DNA of 64,000 nt, taken from Colias croceus. Taxonomy: Eukaryota; Arthropoda; Insecta; Lepidoptera; Pieridae. This document shows, in pieces, positions 12,568-22,605 of this stretch. The notes under the pieces were generated by a model. The model was given only the letters and a program-made list of their open reading frames with translations. It had not been told where the DNA came from and searched no databases. Made by a program: the position numbers and the translations under genes. Positions within the stretch are counted from its first letter, which is position 1. Each line of letters starts with the position of its first letter. The stretch lies in assembly GCF_905220415.1 (NCBI RefSeq), contig NC_059551.1, forward strand, positions 3,978,001 to 4,042,000, given 5' to 3'.

Positions 12568-13121
12568 ACCAGTGCAAACTTAGCACCCCATCTATGGAAT
12601 TTTGGGTCGAAAATGACCTTGATCGTTAGGTCCCCGTTAGGTCCTTTAAGGTCCCACAATTTTTTCGTTAGGTCCCCTTTAGTTTTTTTTTAATAATTTT
12701 TTAAATTTTAGGTATAAAAAAATGCAACTTTAGCACCCCATCCATAGAATTTTGGGTCAAAAATGACCTTAATCGATAGGTCTCCGTTAGGTCCTATAAG
12801 GTCCCACAATTTTTTCGTTAGGTCCCCTTTAGTTTTTTTTTAATATTTTTTTTTTTAATTTTAGGTATAAAAAAGTTACACTTTAGCACCCCATCCATAG
12901 CAAAATTGGCAAATTTTATCAAAATCGTATTCTTTACCGTTAGGTCCGTATAGGCTCATCATTGAAATTGTTGAATTATTTATTTTATTAAAATTATAAA
13001 ATAATAAAAACCTGCGCATGCGCCTTAGAGCATTAAGGCATGCGCACATCATACATAAACAATGCGAAATTTAAATTGGTATCGTTTCATTTATTAAATT
13101 TAAATCAATAAATAAATCTAT
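12568..13121 (+). repeat. Left terminal inverted repeat with modular subrepeats
   Basis: It contains two full modules of about 150 bp, starting near 12573 and 12723, and a partial third near 12876. Each opens with 'tagcaccccatc(t/c)at'. The first two carry several GTTAGGTCC motifs (six perfect ones in the whole arm), and both end in a T-rich run plus 'ttaggtataaaaaa'. The inner part has a hairpin-forming stretch around 13015-13050 with GCGCATGCGC. Repeated short motifs inside long terminal repeats are usual transposase-binding arrays; that role is inferred. Confidence 0.85.
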
Positions 13122-13192
13122 ACTAGTCACGTCCGAAAGATGAAACTGGCTTTTTATTTCGAAAATTTATTTGGCAACACTTGACAGTTAAC

Positions 13193-16100
13193 CCGTGTGG
13201 TGCCGGCCTAGAATAGCACTACCCCATCTCTACCCGTGGGTGTCGTAAAAGGCGACTAAGGGTTAACTACATGCAAACGGGCAGCAGCGTTATGCATGAT
13301 CTCCCCCACCATCAACTGCGCTCGCCAACCCGCCTGCCAAGCGTGGCGAGTATTGGCATTCTTTCCCCCCAAAAAGATACACATAAAAACACATGAATAG
13401 TGCAACAACAACCAGGCCCCTAGTACCCGGCAGCTCCGCTATTCCTGGCTACGGTAGCGGCCATGGTAACGGCGGGGCAAGGGGTGCTAAGAATCACCGG
13501 AAGCGATCCGGCTACCACTCCCGACGACCCCTGGCCCTGGTAACATACAACGCACGCACGTTGAGGACGGACGAAAAGATTGTTGAGCTGGAAGAAGAAT
13601 TGAGTAAGTTACGCTGGGATGTCATAGGGTTATCAGAAGTCCGAAGACAGGGGGAGGACACGATAACGTTGACATCCGGTAATTTATTCTTCTACCGGGA
13701 GGGCGACCAACAGTCCCAAGGTGGAATAGGGTTTATCGTTCGCAGACCCCTCATTAACAACATCATATCCATCGAAAGTGTGTCGAGCAGGGTAGCGTAC
13801 CTGATCCTCAAAATATCTGATAGATATTCTTTAAAGGTGATTCAGGTCTACGCTCCGACCTCGGCACACTCAGATGAAGATGTGGAGGTAATGTATGAGG
13901 ACATCAGTAAAGCCATACACACCTCGAAAACACATTTCAATGTTGTGATGGGGGATTTCAACGCGAAACTGGGCAAAAGAGGCGATGATGAGTTGAGAGT
14001 GGGGCAATTTGGATTTGGGCAGCGCAACCCGAGGGGCCAGAGGCTCGCTGAGTTTCTGGAGAAAGAAGGACTCTTCATGATGAATTCCTTTTTCCAGAAA
14101 TCTCCGCATAGGAAGTGGACCTGGATAAGCCCCGACGGTAAAACGAGGAATGAGATTGACTTTATCATGACTACAAAGAGACATATATTCAATGATGTTT
14201 CTGTGATCAACAGGGTCAAAACCGGCAGCGATCACCGTATGGTAAGAGGCACATTGAATATAGATGTGAAACTCGAAAGGTCTCGCTTGATTAAGTCAAC
14301 TCTTCGACCGTTCCGCACCCTAATTCAGAACCCCGAAGGCTTTCAACTCGAGCTCCAAAATCGCTTCGCTTGCCTAGGCGATGACGTATCTGTGGACGAT
14401 ATGAACAACAGGCTTATCGAAACGATTCGTACGGTAGGGTTGCATCACTGCAAGATTCCCCGTAAGAATCGAACACAAAAACTTTCCGACCATACCCTCA
14501 AGCTCCTGGCAGAGCGACGCTCTTTGCTACTGAATACTTCCGATGAAGCGAAGTCATATAGGCAGCTCAATAGACGAATTACAAAGTCCTTGCGACACGA
14601 TATCCGCTCCTTCAATACAAAAAACATTGAAGAAGCGATACAGCGAAATAAAGGCTCAAAAGTGTTCGCAAGAGATGGATCTATTGGGCAAAGCCGGTTG
14701 ACTAAGCTGAAGACGGATAGTGGCAAAATTGTGTCGTCTCAACCGGAGCTACTAGGCGAGGTCGAGAAGTTTTATGGACGCCTTTACACCTCCATTGCTA
14801 AGCCTGTTGCGAGTCCGGCGAAAGATCCTAGAGCCCGACTAACCCGACATTACACCGAAGATATCCCGGACATCAGCCTGTACGAGATTAGAATGGCTCT
14901 CAAACAGCTTAAGAACAACAAGGCGCCGGGTGAGGATGGAATCACATCTGAGCTTCTGAGAGCGGGTGGCACACCAATCCTCAGAGTGCTACAGAGGTTA
15001 TTCACTTCCACCTTACTCGAGGGCACTGCGCCAAAAGCATGGAGCAGCAGTATGGTTGTCCTCTTCTTCAAAAAGGGAGACAAAACCCTGTTGAAGAACT
15101 ACAGGCCAATATCACTGCTGAGCCATGTTTATAAGCTGTTTTCGAGAGTCATTACGAATCGTCTCGAACGCAGGCTTGATGACTTCCAGCCTCCCGAACA
15201 AGCCAGTTTCCGAAGAGGCTTTAGCACCATGGACCACATACATACGCTGCGGCAGATTATACAGAAGACGGAGGAGTATAATCTGCCATTATGCTTGGCG
15301 TTTGTGGACTATGAAAAAGCCTTTGATTCGATCGAGACTTGGGCCGTATTGAGGTCTCTTCAGCGTTGCCGCATTGACTATCGGTATATCGAAGTGTTGA
15401 GAAGTTTGTATGAAAACGCCACTATGTCAGTCCGGGTTCAGGAGCATTGCACAAAGGCAATTCCTCTGCAGCGCGGGGTCCGACAAGGAGATGTTATTTC
15501 TCCGAAACTGTTTACCGCTGCTTTGGAAGATGTCTTCAAGCTCCTGGACTGGCAAGAACTTGGCATTAATGTTAATGGCGAGTACATCTCTCACCTTCGA
15601 TTTGCCGACGATATCGTAGTCATGGCAGAATCCCTGGAAGACCTCAATACAATGCTCGGTGGCCTCTACAGAGTTTCACAACAAGTGGGCCTTAGCATGA
15701 ACATGGATAAGACGAAAATCATGTCAAATGTCCATGTTGTGCCCACTCCGGTATCAGTTGGAAACTCTATTCTCGAAGTTGTTGACGAATACGTTTACCT
15801 GGGACAAAGCGTCCAATTAGGTAAGTCCAATTTCGGGAAAGAGGTCAATCGTCGAATCCGACTCGGCTGGGCAGCGTTCGGGAAACTACGCAACATCTTT
15901 TCGTCCAAAATCCCTCAGTGCCTGAAGACGAAAGTCTTCGAGCAGTGTGTGTTACCGGTGTTGACTTATGGATCTGAGACGTGGTCGCTAACCGCGGGCA
16001 TGGTGCACAAGCTTCGCGTTGCTCAACGAGCTATGGAACGGGCTATGCTCGGGGTTTCTTTGCGTGATCGAATCAGAAATGAGGAGATCCGCAAAAGAAC

Positions 16101-16388
16101 TAAAGTCACCGACATAGCCCACCGTATTAGTAAGTTGAAGTGGCGCTGGGCTGGGCATATAGCTCGCAGAACCGATGGCCGCTGGGGCAAAAAGGTTCTA
16201 GAGTGGCGACCACGTACAGGACGTCGCAGTGTGGGACGGCCTTCAACGAGGTGGACAGACGACCTGATCAAAGTGGCGGGGAGCCGCTGGATTCAGGCCG
16301 CTGGTGATCGGTCGTTTTGGAAATCTTTGGGGGAGGCCTATGTCCTGCAGTGGACGTCTTGAAAGGCTGGAATGATGATGAATGATGA
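13193..16388 (+). mobile_element. Full-length RTE-clade non-LTR retrotransposon
   Basis: A 3196-bp insertion is flanked by perfect 11-bp duplications, TGACAGTTAAC, at 13182-13192 and 16389-16399. It has a 5' UTR of about 200 bp starting CCGTGTGGTGCCGGCC, a single long ORF, and a very short 3' UTR ending in (ATG)n simple sequence. This architecture (one endonuclease plus reverse transcriptase ORF, short 3' end with microsatellite tail, 3.2 kb) is that of RTE elements. The empty site would read TGACAGTTAACTGTCA, a 16-bp palindrome. It sits inside the larger TIR element, so it is the younger insertion. Confidence 0.9.
13393..16362 (+). CDS. RTE retrotransposon endonuclease-reverse transcriptase
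   Basis: This 989-aa protein copies its own RNA into nicked chromosomal DNA (target-primed reverse transcription). An APE-type endonuclease occupies about residues 46-291, with candidate catalytic residues N53, E82, Y153, D188/N190 (GDFN), D256 and the D280-H281 pair (SDHRM). A reverse transcriptase follows at about 495-810: LKNYRPISLL near 567, FVDYEKAFD with D639, RQGDVISP near 697, and FADD at 737-740. The C-terminal part (about 850-989) has the RTE-typical basic region with KWRWAGHIARR and GRPSTRW. All catalytic positions expected for the family are present and the frame is open throughout, so this copy may be active. The first ATG fits the family's usual length of about 1000 aa. Antisense open frames within it are shadows. 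Confidence 0.95.
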   Translation: MNSATTTRPLVPGSSAIPGYGSGHGNGGARGAKNHRKRSGYHSRRPLALVTYNARTLRTDEKIVELEEELSKLRWDVIGLSEVRRQGEDTITLTSGNLFFYREGDQQSQGGIGFIVRRPLINNIISIESVSSRVAYLILKISDRYSLKVIQVYAPTSAHSDEDVEVMYEDISKAIHTSKTHFNVVMGDFNAKLGKRGDDELRVGQFGFGQRNPRGQRLAEFLEKEGLFMMNSFFQKSPHRKWTWISPDGKTRNEIDFIMTTKRHIFNDVSVINRVKTGSDHRMVRGTLNIDVKLERSRLIKSTLRPFRTLIQNPEGFQLELQNRFACLGDDVSVDDMNNRLIETIRTVGLHHCKIPRKNRTQKLSDHTLKLLAERRSLLLNTSDEAKSYRQLNRRITKSLRHDIRSFNTKNIEEAIQRNKGSKVFARDGSIGQSRLTKLKTDSGKIVSSQPELLGEVEKFYGRLYTSIAKPVASPAKDPRARLTRHYTEDIPDISLYEIRMALKQLKNNKAPGEDGITSELLRAGGTPILRVLQRLFTSTLLEGTAPKAWSSSMVVLFFKKGDKTLLKNYRPISLLSHVYKLFSRVITNRLERRLDDFQPPEQASFRRGFSTMDHIHTLRQIIQKTEEYNLPLCLAFVDYEKAFDSIETWAVLRSLQRCRIDYRYIEVLRSLYENATMSVRVQEHCTKAIPLQRGVRQGDVISPKLFTAALEDVFKLLDWQELGINVNGEYISHLRFADDIVVMAESLEDLNTMLGGLYRVSQQVGLSMNMDKTKIMSNVHVVPTPVSVGNSILEVVDEYVYLGQSVQLGKSNFGKEVNRRIRLGWAAFGKLRNIFSSKIPQCLKTKVFEQCVLPVLTYGSETWSLTAGMVHKLRVAQRAMERAMLGVSLRDRIRNEEIRKRTKVTDIAHRISKLKWRWAGHIARRTDGRWGKKVLEWRPRTGRRSVGRPSTRWTDDLIKVAGSRWIQAAGDRSFWKSLGEAYVLQWTS

Positions 16389-16399
16389 TGACAGTTAAC

Positions 16400-16969
16400 T
16401 GTCATTAAAACCTGAGTTGTTGATGTGTCAAAGCTTGTCAAAGTGATTTTTTTTTCTGCGATTTTAGCTTAGGATTTTAGTGATTTCTAAAAAAAAAATA
16501 TTTTTGAAAACTGAGTTGAAAACATGACGAAAACTTTAAACTATGATTAATAAATTTAAAATGAAACAATTTGAAAGAGATGTAGTTTTCAAGGAAAAAC
16601 AAGAGTGTTTACGAGAAATATCTCAATGCATTGTTAAGTGTGACTTGATATTTTGATGCTTTTCATCTTGATTGCATTGCACATTATTATAAGTAGGTTT
16701 GATTTGTTTAATATTATTATTTTGCATGGATGATACCAGTAATCAAGTTAAAAACTATTCAAGCAACAATATAAAATTTAACGATCTGGTCCGTTCAAAA
16801 TGTTTAAAGACACAAAATCAGTATCTCGACGAGATTTATTCTTTGACCGAACCATGTTATTCATGTTGAAGAGCAGTACAAAAAAAAAACAAGATGGAAT
16901 AACTGCAGACATGGAAGAGTTAATGATGTCAGAGATAATGATAGTGATTCTTATATACTTTTTGTATCG
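16400..16969 (+). other. Interior of the TIR element between RTE and second RT
   Basis: This is AT-rich DNA between the RTE 3' duplication and the second reverse transcriptase. A 48-codon open frame starts at 16727 and another short frame at 16800; neither has a recognisable domain. Translation in the reverse transcriptase frame continues a little upstream of 16970, but resemblance to the family fades. This suggests that the N-terminal part was lost or scrambled. Near the boundary, 'tatactttttgtatc' is repeated with a 19-bp period (16954 and 16973). Confidence 0.5.
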
Positions 16970-18226
16970 TTGTATACTTTTTGTATCCGTCATTCCTATC
17001 TGCCTGCAGACATGATGGAGAGCGTCGTCGTTCCAGTAGTTAAAAACAAATCGGGTGATATCGGAGATAAAGGTAATTACCGACCAATCTCACTAGCCGC
17101 GATTCTTGGCAAAGTTTTTGACTGCTTGCTCGATCGACGCCTCCAAAAATGTGTAAACTTTAACGATGCGCAGTTTGGGTTTAGGCACGGCCTTTCCACA
17201 GAGCATGCTATATTAACATTAAAACAGACTGTGAGATATTACACAGACAGGAAGACACCTGTTTACGCAGCTTTTCTTGATCTGTCTAAGGCTTACGATC
17301 GTGTTTCTTACGAAAAGCTATGGGAAAAACTAAGATACCTTGAAGTTCCTTTTGAGATTGTTAGAGTGTTGCAATATTGGTATAACAACCAGTTTAACTC
17401 AGTCAGATGGGCGGGGGAGTATTCTGATAGATATGTGTTAGAGTGCGGCCTTAGACAGGGCGGCCTGACGTCTACGACACTTTTTAACATATATGTGAAC
17501 CAGCTGATTGATGAACTCAGCAAGACTGGTATCGGGTGTTCTATCGATGGACTAACTATAAATAATCTTAGTTACGCGGATGATATGGTCTTGCTGAGTC
17601 CATCAATTGGTGCTCTCAGGCAGCTCATTAAAATTTGTGAGTCATATGCAGCTTCGCACGGTCTAGAATATAATGTAAAAAAATGCGAACTTCTTGTGTT
17701 TAAAAGTAAGGGAGTCCCTGTACATGACATACCACCTGTGTATATTAATGGCAGTCCTCTTAAACAAGTAGGAGAGTTTAAATATCTAGGGCATATTGTG
17801 ACAGAAGATATGAATGATATACAAGATATTGAGAGGGAGCGTAGGGCATTGGCAGTCCGCTGCAATATGCTCGCACGAAAATTTGCTCGTTGCTCGCCAC
17901 AGGCTAAAATAACTTTATTTAAGGCGTACTGCCAAACATTTTATACTTGCAGCCTGTGGCTATCTTTTACGCGGCGGGCTTACAATGTCCTACGTGTACA
18001 ATATAACAATGGCTTCAGAGTACTGTTGGGGCTTCCACGCTTCTGTAGCGCGTCACAGATGTTTGCCAATTGCCAGACCGACGATTTTTTCGCGATAATG
18101 AGGAAAAGGGCAGCATCTATGATGAGGAGAATGCGTGAGAGTTCCAATGGTATTCTGAAGACATTAATTGAGAAAGTAGACGGACCATTCCTTAAGCGGT
18201 GGGCAAATTTACATTGTATGCAATAA
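16970..18226 (+). CDS. Non-LTR reverse transcriptase, endonuclease-less ORF
   Basis: This 418-aa open frame covers reverse transcriptase motifs from NYRPISL (residues 36-42) through FLDLSKAYD (catalytic D104), GLRQGGLTS (160-168) and SYADDM (catalytic D204-D205), to a thumb-like region with FKYLGHIVTED. Similarity to the family seems to begin at HSYLPADMM (8-16), so the listed start codon is only the first in-frame ATG and may not be used. The N-terminal endonuclease domain of complete relatives is absent. The reading frame is intact to a natural stop, surprising for a dead fragment. It is different from the RTE (YADD rather than FADD, different thumb), and I cannot assign its clade; a CR1/jockey-superfamily lineage is possible. 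It lies inside the TIR element on the same strand as the RTE. Confidence 0.85.
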   Translation: MYTFCIRHSYLPADMMESVVVPVVKNKSGDIGDKGNYRPISLAAILGKVFDCLLDRRLQKCVNFNDAQFGFRHGLSTEHAILTLKQTVRYYTDRKTPVYAAFLDLSKAYDRVSYEKLWEKLRYLEVPFEIVRVLQYWYNNQFNSVRWAGEYSDRYVLECGLRQGGLTSTTLFNIYVNQLIDELSKTGIGCSIDGLTINNLSYADDMVLLSPSIGALRQLIKICESYAASHGLEYNVKKCELLVFKSKGVPVHDIPPVYINGSPLKQVGEFKYLGHIVTEDMNDIQDIERERRALAVRCNMLARKFARCSPQAKITLFKAYCQTFYTCSLWLSFTRRAYNVLRVQYNNGFRVLLGLPRFCSASQMFANCQTDDFFAIMRKRAASMMRRMRESSNGILKTLIEKVDGPFLKRWANLHCMQ

Positions 18227-18844
18227 GTATAATTGGATAATGGATAATTTGAATAATATTTAATGGTTTTAATCTGTGTTTGAATTTAATTTGTATGGAA
18301 TTTAATTTTATAATCGTATTACTAACATAGTTTCTAAGATTAATGTATACTAACACAAATATGGATGAAATATCTGGAATTAAAATATTATTTATTATTT
18401 ATTATTATTATTCTTTATTCGCGGCTGAACGCGGCTTTTAGATTTAATATGATTATATTGATTAAACAAAATTTAATTGTATTTTATTATGTTTTTTCTT
18501 ACTTTCACTAGCTGTTCTTTTTTTTTATCTGTATCAGATAACTGTACCAGATTACATATATATTAATATTATATAGATGAAGAGGTTGTTAATCTCTCAA
18601 AAAAACAAAGCTCGTAATAATAAATTAAAGTATCAAAACTTTATTTCCAACTATAACCTAAGTTACCTACCATAATTATGATGATTGACCCTACGCAGAA
18701 ACGCCGCGATGACATTCCAGATAGTGTGGCCCTGTGGCCGCTACAAAAAATATATATACACCATAGATTGACACTAATACACTAATAGTTATTTTAAGTC
18801 TAGGTTGAAAAGTAGGTTTTTAATAAATAAGCACTCTCAGAACA
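18227..18844 (+). other. Interior of the TIR element, right side
   Basis: AT-rich sequence follows the second reverse transcriptase, including a TTATT-rich run at about 18387-18415 that could be a retroelement tail. A GC-richer patch at about 18675-18760 could encode about 34 codons (from ATG at 18677: Asp-Pro-Thr-Gln-Lys-Arg-Arg and onwards). I do not recognise it; it may be a remnant of an original element gene. Confidence 0.4.
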
Positions 18845-19384
18845 ATAGATTTATTTAATAAATGAAACGATACGATTTTAAATTTCGCGCTGTTTATGTA
18901 TGATGTGCGCATGCCTTAATGCTCTAAGGCGCATGCGCAGGTTTTTATTATTTTATAATTTTAATAAAATAAATAATTCAACAATTTCAATGATGAGCCT
19001 ATACGGACCTAACGGTAAAGAATACGATTTTGATAAAATTTGCCAATTTTGCTATGGATGGGGTGCTAAAGTGTAACTTTTTTATACCTAAAATTAAAAA
19101 AAAATTATTAAAAAAAAACTAAAGGGGACCTAACGAAAAAATTGTGGGACCTTATAGGACCTAACGGAGACCTATCGATTAAGGTCATTTTTGACCCAAA
19201 ATTCTATGGATGGGGTGCTAAAGTTGCATTTTTTTATACCTAAAATTTAAAAAATTATTTAAAAAAAAACTAAAGGGGACCTAACGAAAAAATTGTGGGA
19301 CCTTAAAGGACCTAACGGGGACCTAACGATCAAGGTCATTTTCGACCCAAAATTCCATAGATGGGGTGCTAAGTTTGCACTGGT
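18845..19384 (-). repeat. Right terminal inverted repeat
   Basis: This is the reverse complement of 12568-13121 with scattered substitutions and small indels, mainly in T/A runs and at the inner end. It carries the same modules and the GGACCTAAC motif, the complement of GTTAGGTCC. It ends GCACTGGT and is followed by the 9-bp duplication GTGTCTAGT. Confidence 0.85.
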
Positions 19385-19524
19385 GTGTCTAGTGATTTGA
19401 ATCATTCTATTGATTTGTGACATGTTTAACACTATTTTGTATAGATGGCGTTGTAATAGAATAGTAATGCATAAATTAAAAAATGAATATCATTATTCAA
19501 TATAATTATAATATTATTTAAATC

Positions 19525-19726
19525 TATACTAATATTATAAAGCTGAAGAGTTTGTTTGTTTGTTTGTTTGTTTGAACGCGCTAATCTCGGGAACTACTGG
19601 TCCGATTTGAAAAATTCTTTCGGTGTTAGATAGCCCATTTATCGAGGAAGGCTAGTCTATATAATATCATCACGCTCAGACCAACAGGACCGGAGCAATG
19701 CGGGTGAAACCGCGGGGAACAGCTAG
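19525..19726 (+). mobile_element. Helitron-like element, second subfamily
   Basis: It starts TATACTAATATTATAAAGCT, has five GTTT repeats, a body with 'ctaatctcgggaactactgg', and ends with a GC-rich 'gaaaccgcggggaacag' and CTAG. It shares the start and terminal CTAG design with the copy at 8914 but has a different body. A close relative lies at 45071. Confidence 0.65.
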
Positions 19727-19912
19727 TCAATTATATATACTGTATACAGAAGCAACAGAAATACGATTTAGTATTTAATTTATATACAAATAAGCATTAA
19801 TTAATAATACCCCGGTATTCATAATTCATTAATAATCATTCATGACAACAAAACTAAACGCCCCAGAAATAAATATTCAAAACTATTTTAACAAAATCAG
19901 TATGTACCTATC

Positions 19913-20158
19913 CATACTATAATAAATATATATGCGAAAGTAACTCTGTCTGTCTGTCTGTTACTCAATCACGCCTAAACTACTGAACCAATTTTCATGA
20001 AACCTTATGAAACCGTATGGAGATATTTTTATACCCGAGAAAGGACATAGGCTACTTTTTATCCCGGGAATATGACGCAATCCCGGAAATCCCACGGGAA
20101 CGGGAACTATGCGGGTTTTTCTTTGACTGCGCGGGCGAAGCCGCGGGCGGAAACCTAG
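19913..20158 (+). mobile_element. Helitron-like element, copy with long 3' part
   Basis: It has the same body as copy A at 8914 (the CTGT run and 'ttactcaatcacgcctaaac'). It is extended by 'tcccgggaatatgacgc' and ends in the canonical 'gcgggcgaagccgcgggcgg' followed by CTAG. That GC-rich end can form a hairpin, as expected at a Helitron 3' end. Confidence 0.7.
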
Positions 20159-22605
20159 TTGCCTATATTATAAACAAGTAATATTTGTTTCTCCGTACAA
20201 CAATATTACAAATGCATAAAAGACTATCCAATATAAGCGACGTCCCTGAATAAATTGAAAATCTCTTCCAACCCGCCACCCTAAAAATTTGCATGCAGAA
20301 GCGCCACTTCAAAGGTAACTGTTGATAACTACCTTCTGCAGAGTTTATACTTCATTTCCATTGGAATACCACCCATATGTCATGGAAATACAGTCAAAAT
20401 TCCTTTGCACAGTTCCATTGAATTTCAGGCATCAATTTTGAACTGGGAAATTGTTCTTGTCACTGCAAACGCAACCTTAGCACTGAAACATAAGGTTTAA
20501 ATTTAAATGCATATGCCATTCTTGTATGTTCTTTTGGATCTGTGTATATGTAGATAAGTTCATCTGAAAGCAGAGTTGATGAAGGGTGGTATAACGCAAT
20601 TTCGTACTGTTGAATGAGTTTTGGTAGCCGCCAGCCATTTTCCATTCTGTATGGAATATTTACTTGGAAACTTGGTATATTCACTGATTTAACGGTTAAA
20701 TTATAAAGAGCTTTCTTTATGAGATTCCTGTCTTTGATTTATTTGTTTCTTTCGGGCTTTTTAACTTTATTAATTACACAGTCTGATGTTTTTTTAATCT
20801 CTTTGTATTTATTTTCTAATCATGTTAAAATATGAAACCAAGAAAACTGAAATTTTTCAGATAGGTATTTAGTATTTACTATTTACCGAGATTAACATCA
20901 ATTGTAAATGTACCTACCTTACGAATAACTAAAGAGATAAGGATATTCGTAAAGTTGTTATTAGCTAGATCAAAATTAATAATTATAATAATTTCTCACA
21001 TACTGATAAAATCCGTAACTGAAATATGGCGGGCGTGACGTCATCGCGACGGGTGTCAATATTGCTCTTATCTATGTTGCATCTGTTTGATCTGCCCTAT
21101 TTATTAAACGCTATAGAATAGTGTGAAAGATATTTATCAAAAACTCAATATTTTAATACAATAAAAACAATTTAAATCTAAAATTGTTCATGCAATACTT
21201 GATTGAGCATGCTGCATGCTTGTAGCTTAGAAGGAATTGTCTCGAACTCGATCTCCATTATTAGACATAAATATTGTTTGGTATATTTACGTACTTAAAA
21301 CAAATTTGAATAGGTACCTATACGTTTTACATTATCGAACTTCACAACTAGTGGTCTTGCATCCAGAACTAAAGCTTATTTCTTGGTTTGGGAAAGATGA
21401 AGGTGAAAATAAAACCTTTAATGTCCGACATTGATGAGCTTTTCTCTAACAGACATTATATTTTTATAACAGTCAGTCTTAATGCACTTACAGTCTACAG
21501 AATTCTAGTTAGTGTGGAAATAGTAACTTTTAACTCTAAAATAATGAAGATATCTCATCTTCAGTCCACAGCAATCTCTATAATATCTGTAGACGACACC
21601 TTACATATCCGGAACTAGATCAACGGCTATCTAAGATAAATGATGAAACGAGCACCTTACTCTATTGACCCAAGTAGGTATCGATCTTGGTATCGATATT
21701 CGATAAGCATTTCACCGTTCAAGTAGTCGCTGTCAAAATTGTCAAATGTGGTAAATATTTACTTTCTTGATACTTTCCCACGATGAAACTGTCTTCGATT
21801 AAGTAAAGAGTGATAGAATTGGTACAGACTAGATGTTTTTGGAGAAATGTAGCTGGATTTGAACAAGTTCAAGAAGTTTAGCTTCTTTGAAATATTTTTT
21901 TTTAATAATAATTACGCATAATATTTCTCATATTACCTACACATTAACAATTTAACATGAAAATACCTATGTTAAAGACATTTTTATGCGTAGGCCACAG
22001 AATATTATATTGTAATGAAAAGGAGAATAGAATGCCTTGTCGATATATTGTAATGAATAGGTTGGTGTGAATTATTGTTATTATTTAGAATGTTGGTATG
22101 ATTATTTCAATATCATTGAACTGGACTGGAAATTGCCTATCACTAAATAGAAGAAAAAATGTTTACCGCTCAGGCGCCAAAAAAAGTTCGCACGCTTATA
22201 ATCTTATCATTTCTAACTAAACATGTAAATACATTTAAATACCATCTGAATTTTTACTTGAATACTTGATATATCAATATACCAAATGGCTGTTTTCATG
22301 GCATGGCTTTCAGATCTGGGATAATTCTTTTCGTTCTGTCGATTTACCATTTTGAAAGTTCACAATATATTCAGGAGTTCAGTAATGTTGATCAAGCCAG
22401 AAAAATATTTCATGACCTTCGGGCTTATAATAACGTGTACAATGGTTAAGTACAACTTTGTATGTATATTTATATACTTATTGCTATACCAGCATAACTT
22501 CTGACCGTTGATACCTACTACAAACTAAATATGCTGATGGAAACAAATAAACCGATATATATGTATATTGCTATTTTTTAAGGCTAAAGTTAAAATATAT
22601 TTAAA
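20159..22605. other. Gene-free DNA with a CRE-type site
   Basis: No gene is recognised. A perfect TGACGTCA (the CREB/ATF site) lies at 21036-21043, within a GC-richer patch that starts 'atatggcgggcg'. It could be a promoter or part of a repeat. Other open frames (20460-20684 minus, 21237-21618 plus) have no domain. The rest is AT-rich. Confidence 0.4.

Larger units (their letters stand above)
12568..19384. mobile_element. Composite TIR transposon (Mutator-like?) carrying RT ORFs
   Basis: Inverted terminal repeats of about 550 bp begin ACCAGTGCAAACTTAGCACC and run 12568-13121 and 18845-19384. The direct repeat GTGTCTAGT lies immediately outside at 12559-12567 and 19385-19393, a 9-bp target duplication. 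Long terminal repeats with a 9-bp duplication are typical of Mutator-like elements, though other superfamilies with 8-9 bp duplications (Merlin, hAT-like, KDZ) are not excluded. No transposase is visible, so this copy is non-autonomous. Inside are a complete RTE retrotransposon with its own duplications, so inserted later, and a second reverse transcriptase ORF. Without the RTE the element would be about 3.6 kb. Confidence 0.85.

Noticed and set aside
12600..12960. GTTAGGTCC motifs resemble the insect telomere repeat TTAGG
   Set aside because: There is no TTAGG tandem array. The motif is spaced within transposon terminal modules.
13848..16271. Several minus-strand and alternate-frame ORFs over the RTE
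   Set aside because: They are shadows of the long GC-richer plus-strand ORF and have no domains.
17308..17865. Minus-strand ORFs over the second RT
   Set aside because: Shadows of the plus-strand RT frame.
12568..19384. Terminal repeats read as LTRs of a retrovirus-like element
   Set aside because: The repeats are inverted, not direct, the duplication is 9 bp, and the RTs inside are of non-LTR type with no gag, protease or integrase.
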